Positions 7,612 through 15,391 of a stretch of DNA of 37,398 nucleotides are shown one piece after another (positions within the stretch are counted from its first letter, which is position 1; every line of letters begins with the position of its first letter). The stretch comes from JAOABC01 sp041287495 (lineage in GTDB: Bacteria; Aquificota; Aquificia; Aquificales; Hydrogenothermaceae). Under the pieces are notes generated by a model. The model did no database searches. It saw only the letters and a list, made by a program, of their open reading frames with translations, and was not told the origin of the DNA. A program made the position numbers and the translations under genes. The DNA lies in contig JBEULE010000013.1 in assembly GCA_041287495.1 (NCBI GenBank), positions 1 to 37,398 on the forward strand, read 5' to 3'.

Positions 7612-8269
7612 AGAATATTATAGGTTCATCTTTTGATATTTTTCTTAACTTTTCTCTATCTAATATTTTTATTTTATGGCCTTCGGAATCTATAATTTTT
7701 CTAGATTTTAATTTTGAAAGAACTCTTGATAATGTTTCTGGTGTAATGTTTAAAAAAGAAGCAATCTGATTATGTTTTAAAACTTCAAATATTTCTACAC
7801 TTTCCAAAATAAGTTTGGCTACTCTTGCTTCTGCACTTAAGACTACGGTAGAATCAATAAAGCTATTTAACATTTTTATCTTATTTGATAGAGATTTTAC
7901 TATGGATAATAGTATCTCAGGATTTTTTAAAAACTCCGATTCAAATACTCTGAAATTAATAGCCAAGGCCTTCCCTTCAGTCATAAATTCAGCGGTTGCA
8001 GGGTATGGAATTTTCTCAAAATTTGCAAGTTCTCCAATCATAGAAACTGGTCCAAATTGATTTATAAATATCTCTATGCCTTTAAATGTAGTTTTGTATA
8101 CTTTAAGCCTTCCTTCTAATAAGATATATAGATTTTCTGCTTTTTCTCCTTCAAAGAATAGTACTTGTCCCGGTTCATATTCTTTTATTTTGGATATCTG
8201 AGATAACCTCTCCAATGTATCCTCAGATAGATGTCTAAAAAGGTAAACGTTTTTCAACTCTTCTAACAT
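7604..8269 (-). CDS. Crp/Fnr family regulator, DNR/NnrR-like
   Basis: A 221-aa transcription factor with an N-terminal cyclic-nucleotide-binding-type beta barrel (about 1-115), a dimer helix (115-145) and a C-terminal winged helix-turn-helix (about 160-215). The recognition helix reads TPETLSRVLSKL, giving E178, S181 and R182, the E-x-x-S-R set that lets FNR read TTGA half-sites. The protein has no cysteine, so it cannot carry an FNR-type Fe-S cluster. This fits the DNR/NnrR/HcpR groups that respond to NO or other signals. It is the obvious candidate to bind the TTGAY-N4-RTCAA boxes in this window. A weak box and a TAAGA-type palindrome lie upstream (8317-8340), suggesting autoregulation. An AAGGATA ribosome site precedes the ATG. 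Confidence 0.85.
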   Translation of the reverse strand: MLEELKNVYLFRHLSEDTLERLSQISKIKEYEPGQVLFFEGEKAENLYILLEGRLKVYKTTFKGIEIFINQFGPVSMIGELANFEKIPYPATAEFMTEGKALAINFRVFESEFLKNPEILLSIVKSLSNKIKMLNSFIDSTVVLSAEARVAKLILESVEIFEVLKHNQIASFLNITPETLSRVLSKLKSRKIIDSEGHKIKILDREKLRKISKDEPIIFSK

Positions 8270-8316
8270 TTTTATATCCTTTACAGTTTACATTTACATA
8301 TAGTATATATTCAAAT

Positions 8317-8330
8317 TTAATTTAAGTCAA
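8317..8330. promoter_or_regulatory. Weak FNR-like box upstream of the Crp/Fnr regulator
   Basis: On the minus strand TTGACTTAAATTAA, with one mismatch in the distal half-site. It is centred about 54 bases from the regulator's start codon and overlaps the stop of the upstream gene. Confidence 0.3.
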
Positions 8331-8340
8331 TATAGTCTTA
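8323..8340. promoter_or_regulatory. TAAGA-N8-TCTTA-like palindrome, copy F
   Basis: TAAGT, CAATATAG, TCTTA: nine of ten arm bases match the motif found at the norZ and nirS promoters. It overlaps the weak FNR-like box upstream of the regulator gene. Confidence 0.35.
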
Positions 8341-8905
8341 ATTTGAAGAATTTTTCAAAAAACTCCTTAGCTTTTTTATCAAAAAGGTCTTGTCTCTCTT
8401 TTCCTTTAGGTAGAGAGTTTCTAAGGTCCTCCATTTCATTTAAAAACTGTTCAACCTCTCCAGGAATTATCTGTTCAAAGTATACCCTAAGGTACTTTGC
8501 TAAAGCCGGAGAACTTCCTGATGTTGAGAATGCAACTATAAGGTTGCCCTTTTTGACAACAGAAGGAAATATAAAGTCTGATTCTCCTATAACATCAACG
8601 GTGTTACATAGTTTATTTTCTCTTTTTGCATCATTATAAATTACTTTCTGTAAGTTTGTATCAGAAACTGCTACGATAATAATGTCATAATCTTTTATGA
8701 TATCCGAAGTATAAGGACTGTTTATATAATTTAGAGAGTTCTCCTTTATGATACTTTCTAACTCCTGAGTTATCTCAGGAGAAACAACAGTGATATTATA
8801 ACTAAATTTGAGAACTCTCTTTATCTTCTCTGTAGCAACCTTCCCTCCCCCTACTATTAAAAATTTTTTATCTTTCACTTCTAAAAATACAGGCATATAA
8901 CTCAT
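8327..8905 (-). CDS. sirC: Precorrin-2 dehydrogenase (siroheme synthase N-terminal domain)
   Basis: NAD-dependent oxidation of precorrin-2 to sirohydrochlorin, 192 aa. The N-terminus MPVFLEVKDKKFLIVGGGKVA is a Rossmann nucleotide site, followed by NTVDVIGESDFIFPS and FSTSGSSPALAKYLR, the CysG-B/Met8 blocks. The methyltransferase half of CysG is absent and is supplied by nirE elsewhere in this window. I start at the ATG at 8905: an ATG further upstream (8926) lies inside an extended -10 sequence and cannot be transcribed from that promoter, while GAGAGGTG precedes 8905. Met8-type proteins can also insert iron; whether this one does is not visible. It supplies haem d1 synthesis. The TnpB gene stops 55 bases upstream. 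Confidence 0.85.
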   Translation of the reverse strand: MSYMPVFLEVKDKKFLIVGGGKVATEKIKRVLKFSYNITVVSPEITQELESIIKENSLNYINSPYTSDIIKDYDIIIVAVSDTNLQKVIYNDAKRENKLCNTVDVIGESDFIFPSVVKKGNLIVAFSTSGSSPALAKYLRVYFEQIIPGEVEQFLNEMEDLRNSLPKGKERQDLFDKKAKEFFEKFFKLRLY

Positions 8906-8921
8906 GAAAATCACCTCTCTT

Positions 8922-8933
8922 TCCATTATATCA
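8922..8933 (-). promoter_or_regulatory. Extended -10 promoter for the precorrin-2 dehydrogenase
   Basis: The minus strand reads TGATATAAT (8933-8925), an extended -10 (TGn-TATAAT). The expected start is near 8918, leaving a short leader with a GAGAGG site before the ATG at 8905. Confidence 0.45.
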
Positions 8934-8959
8934 GTCCAAAAATATAATAGTTCCCCCTT

Positions 8960-10477
8960 TTATAGAAATTTATTCCCACTGCTAACAGGGTTTAGGAAGT
9001 CCTTGAAGTAAGGATTACTTCTTAAAACTTCCAAGGGAGCACTATTACACCCCTTAACTCTCTCAACATACCTTTTTATCAGTATGTTGAGGACTTGCTT
9101 TTTCGTAGCAGTAGGTCTTATCTCCCTGAAAAGAGACGCTCTCTTCAGGATATTCTTTGCTCCATTTACTTGTGCATTTATCTTTTTCCCACAAACTTTA
9201 CACTCAAAACTGTTAGTGTCTTTTCTATTACTCTTATCTATATATCCACAGCTACTACATTCCTGTGATGTGTAAGCTGGATTTATCTGTGTTATCTCTA
9301 TATTATACTCTTCTCTAAGACTGTCTAATTTCTGTTTGAATATCCTTTTTCCAAAGTTCTGTATAATCCTATTTAATCTTCTAGATAATTTTGGACTTCT
9401 AAAATCTAATCTCTCTATCACTATCTCTTTTGGTCTGTATAACTCTATCAATCTGTTTATAAATCTGTTTATCTCTGTCTTTAAAAATGCTCTTAACTTC
9501 TTGATTACTTCTCTGTATTTTTTATCTTGATTTGGTTTTATACCATTCTTTTGTAAGTATGCCATTCTCTTAACTATCTTCTCATCATACTTTTTCAAAA
9601 TATCAAAAAACTGTCTTCCTATCAAATCTCCTTTATCTGTAGCTATTAAAGGATTTAATCCTATATCTATTGCTATCTTATCTACCATAGGTTTGTATTC
9701 TCTTTTCTGTGGTTCTATCTCTTTTAATAGGATTATCTTTAAACTACCATCTTCTTCTACAACTTGACAGAAGTTTAATAACTCTCCTTCTAAATCTTCT
9801 GCATAACTGTTACTTTTCAGAGGTATGTATATAGGTTTTCCTTTTTCAATAGTAGATAGTTTTATCCATCTATCATAGGTTTTAGAGTTTCTGTTTTCTT
9901 CTATAATAGCTACTTTACTATCTAAATGCATTGATACATGTTTAAAAGATGGTTTTCTCCATTTAGTTAGTATATGTTTGAAAATCTTTTTAGCTAATAA
10001 TCTCTCTTCTTCTGTTATCTCATACTCTATCTTTTCTTTGTTTTCTTTGTCTATCCATATGGCTTTTTCTGATTTTTTAATCAACCACTCTTTTCTATTG
10101 TTTAGATAGATTAAAACTCTCTTAGTTTTTTCAGTTAAATTAGAGCTTTTAACAATCTCAAAAAACCTATTTTGGATATTTGATATAAAACTTTCCAAGA
10201 CACTAACTACTTGCCACATACAAACCTGTTTATATCTTTCGGATAGATTACTGTTTATATGTTTTATATTTTTGTATTTATTAAATTTACCTTCTTTAAA
10301 AAATAGATACCACTGATATTTTGCTATATCTTCTGCCGTTGTTCTGTATTCTTTCAATATGCCTTTTATCTTTTTTATCTTACCTAGATTAGCATATTGA
10401 GGATAAGAGTATGCTCTAATCATTTTTGTTTTCCTATAACTAACTCCTATTTTCTTAGTTTGCTGCAATAATTTCAT
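8960..10477 (-). CDS. tnpB: IS605/IS1341-type TnpB, third RuvC acid replaced by Gln
   Basis: RNA-guided nuclease family protein of transposons, 505 aa, longer than common TnpB of about 400. The RuvC blocks are AIDIGLNPLIATD (D271), EIVIERLDF (E355) and a four-cysteine zinc ribbon C407-x2-C410 / C426-x2-C429. At the site of the third catalytic acid, usually NAD-x-NAA, it reads NAQVNGAKNI with codon CAA (Q436). As written, the active-site triad is incomplete, so it may be nuclease-dead or rearranged. No tnpA lies nearby, so it is an orphan element. It sits in the middle of the denitrification region, between two haem d1 synthesis genes. The frame is otherwise intact. Its 3' end forms strong hairpins that could be part of the guide RNA scaffold. 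Confidence 0.85.
   Translation of the reverse strand: MKLLQQTKKIGVSYRKTKMIRAYSYPQYANLGKIKKIKGILKEYRTTAEDIAKYQWYLFFKEGKFNKYKNIKHINSNLSERYKQVCMWQVVSVLESFISNIQNRFFEIVKSSNLTEKTKRVLIYLNNRKEWLIKKSEKAIWIDKENKEKIEYEITEEERLLAKKIFKHILTKWRKPSFKHVSMHLDSKVAIIEENRNSKTYDRWIKLSTIEKGKPIYIPLKSNSYAEDLEGELLNFCQVVEEDGSLKIILLKEIEPQKREYKPMVDKIAIDIGLNPLIATDKGDLIGRQFFDILKKYDEKIVKRMAYLQKNGIKPNQDKKYREVIKKLRAFLKTEINRFINRLIELYRPKEIVIERLDFRSPKLSRRLNRIIQNFGKRIFKQKLDSLREEYNIEITQINPAYTSQECSSCGYIDKSNRKDTNSFECKVCGKKINAQVNGAKNILKRASLFREIRPTATKKQVLNILIKRYVERVKGCNSAPLEVLRSNPYFKDFLNPVSSGNKFL
8995..9036 (-). ncRNA. Structured 3' end of tnpB, possible guide RNA (omega/reRNA) scaffold
   Basis: GAAGTAA (9005-9011) and TTACTTC (9015-9021) form a 7-bp stem with a 3-base loop. 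An outer stem pairs GGAAGT (8995-9000) with ACTTCC (9027-9032), and CCTTG/CAAGG is an alternative pairing. TnpB guide RNAs overlap the 3' end of the gene and run past the element's end, which would be near 8940-8960. Only the structure is seen; transcription is inferred. Confidence 0.3.
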
Positions 10478-10551
10478 AGCTATTACTATATGCTAAGTTT
10501 TTATAAATATCAATATATTTCTATTAATTCAGTGATTAGTTGCAAATACCT

Positions 10552-10565
10552 TTGATTTTAATCAA
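10552..10565. promoter_or_regulatory. FNR/DNR-type box, siroheme decarboxylase gene
   Basis: TTGATTTTAATCAA is a perfect consensus palindrome followed by TGAAA on the promoter side. It is centred 60 bases before the ATG at 10619; a class II start would be near 10600. Confidence 0.75.
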
Positions 10566-10618
10566 TGAAAAATTTAAAAAGGTATATGAAATTATTATTT
10601 CTATAAAAAGGAGCAAAT

Positions 10619-11614
10619 ATGATGAGAGAAAAATTTTTAAAGATAATACAGACATCTTTTCCTTTGGTTCCAAAACCTTTTGAAGAGTTAGGAAAAGTTT
10701 TAGGAACTACGGAGCAGGAGACTTTAGATTTATACAAAGATCTAAAGGAAAGTAAAATAATAAGGCAAACTTCCGGGATTTTAGATACCACAGCTTTGGG
10801 TTATAAATCAACACTAGTAGCTTTTAGCGTTAAGGATATTGAAAGAGCTGCAGAGTTTATAAATACCCATCCAGGAGTAAGTCATAATTACGAAAGAAAT
10901 CATGAAATATTTAATCTATGGTTTACCATTGCAGTTCCTCCAGATTCTTTACTTGGGCTTGAAGAGACCATACAAATCATAGCTAAAAAAGTTGATGCTA
11001 AAATTTATTTGATACTACCAAATTTAAAAATGTTTAAAATTGGCGTTATTTTAGATACAGAATCTAAAGAGATTAAAAAAGAAATAGTAGAGAGAAAAGA
11101 ATTAAAAGACTTTCAACTTCTAGACATACATAAGAAGATATTACTTTACATACAAGAGGATATACCTATATCTATTGAACCCTTTAAGGAGATGACACAG
11201 AAACTTGGCATAGATTACATCAGATTCTTTGAAGAAGTTAAAAATTTACTAAATGCAGGATATATAAGAAGATTTGCATCGATTTTAAACCACAGAAAAG
11301 CAGGATTCAAATACAATGCTATGGTAGTGTGGAATGTTCCTGATCATAGAGTTGATGAAGTTGGAGAGATAATAGCTTCTTATTCTGCTGTTTCTCACTG
11401 TTATCAAAGACCAAGATATAAAGATTGGAATTATAATATATTTTCGATGATACATGGGAAGACAGAAGGGGAAGTTGAACTTATAATAGACAGTATATCA
11501 AAAGAAGTAGGGATAAAAGATTACAAAAAGCTTTACTCAACTAAGGAATTCAAAAAATCGAGAATAAAATATTTCTCAGATGAGTTTTATACCTGGGAGA
11601 AAAATTTCATTTAA
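10619..11614 (+). CDS. Siroheme decarboxylase, fused NirD/NirL-type (AsnC-like)
   Basis: A cytoplasmic haem d1 synthesis enzyme of 331 aa that decarboxylates siroheme to 12,18-didecarboxysiroheme. It is a tandem fusion of two AsnC/Lrp-like units, each with a winged helix and a RAM-type domain. The signature SHNYERNHEIFNLWFT lies near residue 92 and SHCYQRPRYKDWNYNIF near residue 257; the histidines and arginines in these repeats are family active-site positions. Despite the AsnC fold it is an enzyme, as in NirDL/AhbAB. The ribosome site AAAGGAG lies 6 bases before the ATG; a second ATG follows directly at 10622. It is a single-gene unit with its own FNR-type box, separated from the nir operon by the nrd genes. 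The fused architecture makes a separate NirG/NirH pair unnecessary. Confidence 0.88.
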   Translation: MMREKFLKIIQTSFPLVPKPFEELGKVLGTTEQETLDLYKDLKESKIIRQTSGILDTTALGYKSTLVAFSVKDIERAAEFINTHPGVSHNYERNHEIFNLWFTIAVPPDSLLGLEETIQIIAKKVDAKIYLILPNLKMFKIGVILDTESKEIKKEIVERKELKDFQLLDIHKKILLYIQEDIPISIEPFKEMTQKLGIDYIRFFEEVKNLLNAGYIRRFASILNHRKAGFKYNAMVVWNVPDHRVDEVGEIIASYSAVSHCYQRPRYKDWNYNIFSMIHGKTEGEVELIIDSISKEVGIKDYKKLYSTKEFKKSRIKYFSDEFYTWEKNFI

Positions 11615-11621
11615 ATTTTTT

Positions 11622-11635
11622 TTGACAGTTATCAA
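11622..11635. promoter_or_regulatory. FNR/DNR-type box, nrdD
   Basis: TTGACAGTTATCAA matches TTGAY-N4-RTCAA. TATATT at 11656-11661 would be the -10 element, giving a start near 11668 and the box at about -40, typical of class II activation of an anaerobic gene. Confidence 0.7.
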
Positions 11636-11641
11636 TGCAAC

Positions 11642-11690
11642 CCCCCTAAATGTAGTATATTATTATTATAAGTACTCTATATTTAGGAGG
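11642..11690 (+). repeat. Inverted repeat spanning the nrdD promoter and ribosome site
   Basis: CCCCCTAAAT (11642-11651) and ATTTAGGAGG (11681-11690) are complementary at nine of ten positions, and the right arm contains the nrdD ribosome site. If both arms are transcribed, the site would be hidden in a hairpin. If the start is near 11668 the left arm is not in the message, and the repeat may be a protein-binding site instead. Confidence 0.4.
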
Positions 11691-11695
11691 CAATC

Positions 11696-13792
11696 ATGAT
11701 CATCATTAAAAGGGACGGTATAAGTGAAGAGTTTAAGCCATATAAGATAAAAGATGCAATAATGAAAGCCTTTGAAAGTGTAAACCAACCTTACGATGAA
11801 ACAATATTTAATAATGTTATGGAAATTCTTAAGCAGAGGGATGTTTGGGCTGTGGAAGAGATCCAAGATATTATAGAGAAGGAGCTTTTTAACGCAAGAT
11901 ATTTTGAGGTTATGCGCTCTTTTATGTTATACAGGCATACCAGAAAATTACAGAGAGAACATATCTTTGGATTAAACGATGACACAACTTATATAGATTG
12001 TAGCCAGACTGTGGAAGAATATATAAGTGGTAAAGATTGGAGAGTTAACGCCAATTCTAATATGGGATACTCCCATGCTGGGCTTATTAACTATATAGCC
12101 GGAAAAGTGATAGCAAACTACTGGCTTGATAAAGTTTACAGCAAAGAAGCCGGATATGCCCACAGAAACGGGGACATTCATATTCATGACCTTGATAATC
12201 TATCTGGTTATTGTGCCGGCTGGAGTTTAAGACAACTACTAAATGAAGGATTCAATGGTGTTAGAGGTAGGGTTGAAAGTAAATCACCTAAACATTTCAG
12301 AGAAGCTCTCGGACAGATGGCAAATTTCCTCGGTGTTTTACAGTCAGAATGGGCAGGAGCACAATCTTTCAGTTCTTTTGATACATATCTTGCTCCATAT
12401 GTTTTTAAAGATAAGTTATCTTATACTGAAGTTAAGAAAGCAATAAGGAGTTTTATTTACAATCTGAATGTTCCTTCAAGGTGGGGGCAGTCTCCCTTCA
12501 CTAATATAACACTGGATTGGACTGTCCCTCAAGATTTAACAGAGAATTGGCCTACCGTAAACGACAGACATCTTTTTGAAGGGGTGGAAGATAAAGAGCT
12601 TTTAGAAAAGGCAAGAGAGAGAGGGGTAGAAAAATTAACAGATTTAAGATACAAGCATTTTCAAAGAGAAATGAATATGATAAATAGAGCTTTTTATGAA
12701 GTTATGAACGAAGGAGATAAAGCAGGGCAACCTTTTACATTTCCAATTCCGACCGTCAATATTACAGAAGATTTTGATTGGGATGGAGAAAACACGGATG
12801 TGCTTTTTGAAAATACGGCGAAACTTGGAACCTCTTATTTCCAGAACTTTATCGGTAGCCAGTACATTTTCGATGAAAATGGAAATAAAGTCAGGAATCC
12901 TGATGCTTTTCAACCATATATGGTGAGGAGTATGTGTTGTAGATTACAGCTTGATCTTAGAGAGCTTTTGAAAAGAGGAAATGGGCTTTTTGGTTCGGCA
13001 GAGATGACTGGAAGTATAGGAGTAGTAACAATAAATATGGCAAGACTTGGATATAGATTTAAGAAAAATAAAGAAGATCTATTGAAAGAGTTGGAAAGAT
13101 TACTTGAGATAGCGAAGGATACCCTTGAAAGGAAAAGAAAGTTCATCCAAGACCTATATGATAGAGGGCTTTATCCATACACCAAAAGATATTTACCATC
13201 GTTTAGGAACCATTTTTCTACCATAGGTGTTAATGGAATGAATGAGATGATAAGAAATTTTACAGATGACGAGTATGATATTACAGATAAAAGAGGCATA
13301 GACTTTGCGAAAGAGATACTTGATTTTATAAGAGAAAAAATTGTCAAATTTCAAAAAGAGACTGGTAATCTGTATAATCTTGAAGCTACTCCTGCGGAAG
13401 GAGCTACTTATAGATTTGCAAAAGAAGATAAAAAAAGATTTCCAGATATCATTACAGCTGGAGATGGAGAAAATATATACTACACAAACAGTTCTCAAGT
13501 TCCGGCAAATTTTAATGATGATCCCTTTGAAGTTTTAAAATTACAAGATGATTTACAGTGTAAATATACTGGAGGAACTGTTTTGCATATTTATTTAAAA
13601 GAGGGTATACAAGATAAAGATAGCTGTAAACAGTTATTAAAGAAGATACTTACCAATTTTAAACTACCATACGTTACGATAACTCCTCTAATAACAGTAT
13701 GCCCCAAACACGGAAGATTGGAAAAGAATTATGAGTATTGTCCAAAATGTGATGAGGAAATTTTAGAAAAATATCTTCTGGAGGTAGAGTAA
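11696..13792 (+). CDS. nrdD: Anaerobic ribonucleoside-triphosphate reductase, large segment (no glycyl-radical tail)
   Basis: Class III ribonucleotide reductase, 698 aa, making dNTPs without oxygen. It has an N-terminal ATP-cone (MIIIKRDGISEEFKPYKIKDAIMKA, with the first 20 residues characteristic), then the ten-stranded barrel with NGDIHIHDLDN, SEWAGAQSFSSFDTYLAPY and YMVRSMCCRLQLD. It ends with a zinc-binding segment (CPKHG...CPKC at about 674-690). The chain stops after that motif at EVE. The expected C-terminal RVxGY glycyl-radical loop is absent and is encoded by the next gene in another frame, so NrdD appears to be split. GGAGG precedes the ATG by 5 bases. An FNR-type box lies upstream, and nrdG completes the operon. 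Confidence 0.9.
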   Translation: MIIIKRDGISEEFKPYKIKDAIMKAFESVNQPYDETIFNNVMEILKQRDVWAVEEIQDIIEKELFNARYFEVMRSFMLYRHTRKLQREHIFGLNDDTTYIDCSQTVEEYISGKDWRVNANSNMGYSHAGLINYIAGKVIANYWLDKVYSKEAGYAHRNGDIHIHDLDNLSGYCAGWSLRQLLNEGFNGVRGRVESKSPKHFREALGQMANFLGVLQSEWAGAQSFSSFDTYLAPYVFKDKLSYTEVKKAIRSFIYNLNVPSRWGQSPFTNITLDWTVPQDLTENWPTVNDRHLFEGVEDKELLEKARERGVEKLTDLRYKHFQREMNMINRAFYEVMNEGDKAGQPFTFPIPTVNITEDFDWDGENTDVLFENTAKLGTSYFQNFIGSQYIFDENGNKVRNPDAFQPYMVRSMCCRLQLDLRELLKRGNGLFGSAEMTGSIGVVTINMARLGYRFKKNKEDLLKELERLLEIAKDTLERKRKFIQDLYDRGLYPYTKRYLPSFRNHFSTIGVNGMNEMIRNFTDDEYDITDKRGIDFAKEILDFIREKIVKFQKETGNLYNLEATPAEGATYRFAKEDKKRFPDIITAGDGENIYYTNSSQVPANFNDDPFEVLKLQDDLQCKYTGGTVLHIYLKEGIQDKDSCKQLLKKILTNFKLPYVTITPLITVCPKHGRLEKNYEYCPKCDEEILEKYLLEVE

Positions 13793-13793
13793 T

Positions 13794-13967
13794 ATGGAAA
13801 AGACAATCTTAAAAGAAGAATTTTTAAAAAACCTAGAACATTTGAGAACAAAAACTCTCCAGTATACAAGGGTTGTTGGTTATTACAGACCTATAGAAAG
13901 TTTTAATAAAGGTAAGAAAGGAGAATTTAAAGAGCGAGTTTATTTTGTGGTGAAAAATGATCTATGA
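13794..13967 (+). CDS. Separate glycyl-radical segment of NrdD (57 aa)
   Basis: A 57-aa protein holding the motif TRVVGYYRPIESFNKGKKGE, the C-terminal glycyl-radical block of class III ribonucleotide reductase. The radical glycine would be G29. Before it is a 24-residue N-terminal stretch rich in Lys and Glu, probably a helix, that normal NrdD proteins do not need at this place. Its ATG lies one base after the nrdD TAA and GGAGG (13780-13784) is 9 bases upstream, so it is translated as its own polypeptide in a frame shifted relative to nrdD. Its last 11 bases overlap nrdG. It resembles the idea of the stand-alone glycyl-radical protein GrcA/YfiD, but here it appears to be an obligate subunit. 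A simple frameshift is less likely given the ribosome site and extra helix. Confidence 0.8.
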   Translation: MEKTILKEEFLKNLEHLRTKTLQYTRVVGYYRPIESFNKGKKGEFKERVYFVVKNDL

Positions 13968-14643
13968 TTTAACACCATTTACCCTTTTAGATTTCCCAAA
14001 AAAAATAGCCGCCATCATTTGGTTTGGCGGTTGTAATATGAGATGTCTTTACTGTTATAATCCTGATATAGTTTTTGCTAAAAGTGGAAAACTGACAGAA
14101 GAAAATATTCTATCCTTTTTAAAAGAAAGAAGAAGTTTACTTGATGGTATTGTTTACTGTGGAGGAGAACCAACAAACTATAGGGGAATTTTTGATTTAA
14201 GTAAAAAAATTAAAGAACTTGGTTTCCTTGTTAAACTTGATACCAATGGAACGTCTCCGGAAACCATAAAAGGCCTGATAGAAAGTAAACTTATAGATTA
14301 TGTAGCTCTTGACATAAAGGCTCCAGGAAAAAAGTATGAAGATATAACAGGTTATAAAGATTTTCAGAAAATTGAAAATTCATTAAAAATTTTAATTAAT
14401 TCAGATATAGATTTTGAAGTTAGAACAACTATTCATTCGGATTTAATTTCAGAAAGAGATCTTATGGAAATAATAGGCTTTTTAGAAAAAAACAAATTTA
14501 CAAAGATTTATTATATACAGAACTATATTCATACAAAAACTATAGGAAACATAAAAAAACCAGAAAAGAATGTGGACTTACAAAAACTCACAGAAAATTT
14601 TATTAAAAATATTTCTTTTAAAATAGAGTTCAGAAATTTCTAA
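13957..14643 (+). CDS. nrdG: Anaerobic ribonucleotide reductase activating enzyme
   Basis: A radical SAM activase of 228 aa that generates the glycyl radical. The cluster motif is C26-x3-C30-x2-C33 (GGCNMRCLYCYNPD), followed by YCGGEPT, the GGE motif that binds the SAM amino group, and LDTNGT and DIKAP strand ends of the partial TIM barrel. The N-terminus DLTPFTLLDFPKK is typical of the archaeal/thermophile branch of NrdG. It overlaps the preceding 57-aa gene by 11 bases, so the three nrd genes form one coupled operon. Here its substrate glycine sits on the small separate chain rather than on NrdD itself. Its 3' end overlaps the convergent nirE by 14 bases. Confidence 0.9.
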   Translation: MIYDLTPFTLLDFPKKIAAIIWFGGCNMRCLYCYNPDIVFAKSGKLTEENILSFLKERRSLLDGIVYCGGEPTNYRGIFDLSKKIKELGFLVKLDTNGTSPETIKGLIESKLIDYVALDIKAPGKKYEDITGYKDFQKIENSLKILINSDIDFEVRTTIHSDLISERDLMEIIGFLEKNKFTKIYYIQNYIHTKTIGNIKKPEKNVDLQKLTENFIKNISFKIEFRNF

Positions 14644-15388
14644 AAAGATGCAAACCTTTCTCAAACCAATTAATACTATCCCTTAATTTTACTACTTCTC
14701 CTATCACAATTATTGCTGGAGATTGTAGATCCTTAGAAATCTCAGATATACTATCTACTGTTCCAACTACGACTTTTTGGTTCTCTGTTGTTCCTGCCTG
14801 TATCACCGCTACTGGTGTTTTTGGATTTTTACCTACTTCAATCAATTTTTTCATAATCTTTTCTATGTTATGTAATCCCATAAGAATAACAATAGTTTCT
14901 TCTGTTTTTAAACTTTCCCAATCTATCATTGAATTTGGCTTATCTGGAGCTTCGTGACCAGTTATAACTCTGAAAGAGGACGTAATACCTCTATGAGTGA
15001 GAGGTATCCCTGCATAAGCCGGTACTGCAACTACGGATGTTATTCCGGGTATTATTTCAAACTCTATCCCTCTTAAAGCTAAATAAAGAGCTTCTTCGGA
15101 ACCTCTACCGAAAATGAAGGGGTCTCCACCTTTTAATCTCACAACATTCTCATAATTAAGAGCATACTTATAGAGAAGTTGATTTATCTCTTCCTGTGGT
15201 ATTGTATGTTTACCATCTTCTTTTCCGACATATACAAATATAGCATCTTTTTTTGCAAAGGATAATATTTCTTCATTTATCAACCTATCATAGAGGATAA
15301 CATCTGCCTGTTGTATAACTTTTAAGGCTTTTAATGTCAAAAGATCTAAATCTCCCGGACCTGCTCCAGTAATATAGACTTTTCCCAT
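14630..15388 (-). CDS. nirE: Uroporphyrinogen-III C-methyltransferase (NirE/CobA type)
   Basis: SAM-dependent methylation of uroporphyrinogen III at C2 and C7 to precorrin-2, the entry step to siroheme and haem d1, 252 aa. It has the full SUMT signature set: VYITGAGPGDLDLLTLKAL, the VILYDRL block, VRLKGGDPFIFGRGSEEA, GITSVVAVPAYAGIPLTHRG and a late VILMGLHN. Length and motifs are those of a stand-alone SUMT with no fused dehydrogenase or chelatase. AAGGAG precedes the ATG. It is the last gene of the leftward nir operon, only 3 bases after nirF, so the name nirE is chosen over cobA by context. Confidence 0.9.
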   Translation of the reverse strand: MGKVYITGAGPGDLDLLTLKALKVIQQADVILYDRLINEEILSFAKKDAIFVYVGKEDGKHTIPQEEINQLLYKYALNYENVVRLKGGDPFIFGRGSEEALYLALRGIEFEIIPGITSVVAVPAYAGIPLTHRGITSSFRVITGHEAPDKPNSMIDWESLKTEETIVILMGLHNIEKIMKKLIEVGKNPKTPVAVIQAGTTENQKVVVGTVDSISEISKDLQSPAIIVIGEVVKLRDSINWFEKGLHLFRNF

Positions 15389-15391
15389 GGT

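Noticed and set aside
8906..8926. Start of the precorrin-2 dehydrogenase at the upstream ATG (8926)
   Set aside because: That ATG is part of the extended -10 promoter sequence; GAGAGG and the conserved MPVFLEV start point to 8905.
13785..13800. Programmed frameshift joining nrdD and the 57-aa glycyl-radical gene
   Set aside because: There is no slippery sequence at the TAATATG junction, and the small gene has its own GGAGG and ATG. Separate translation is simpler.
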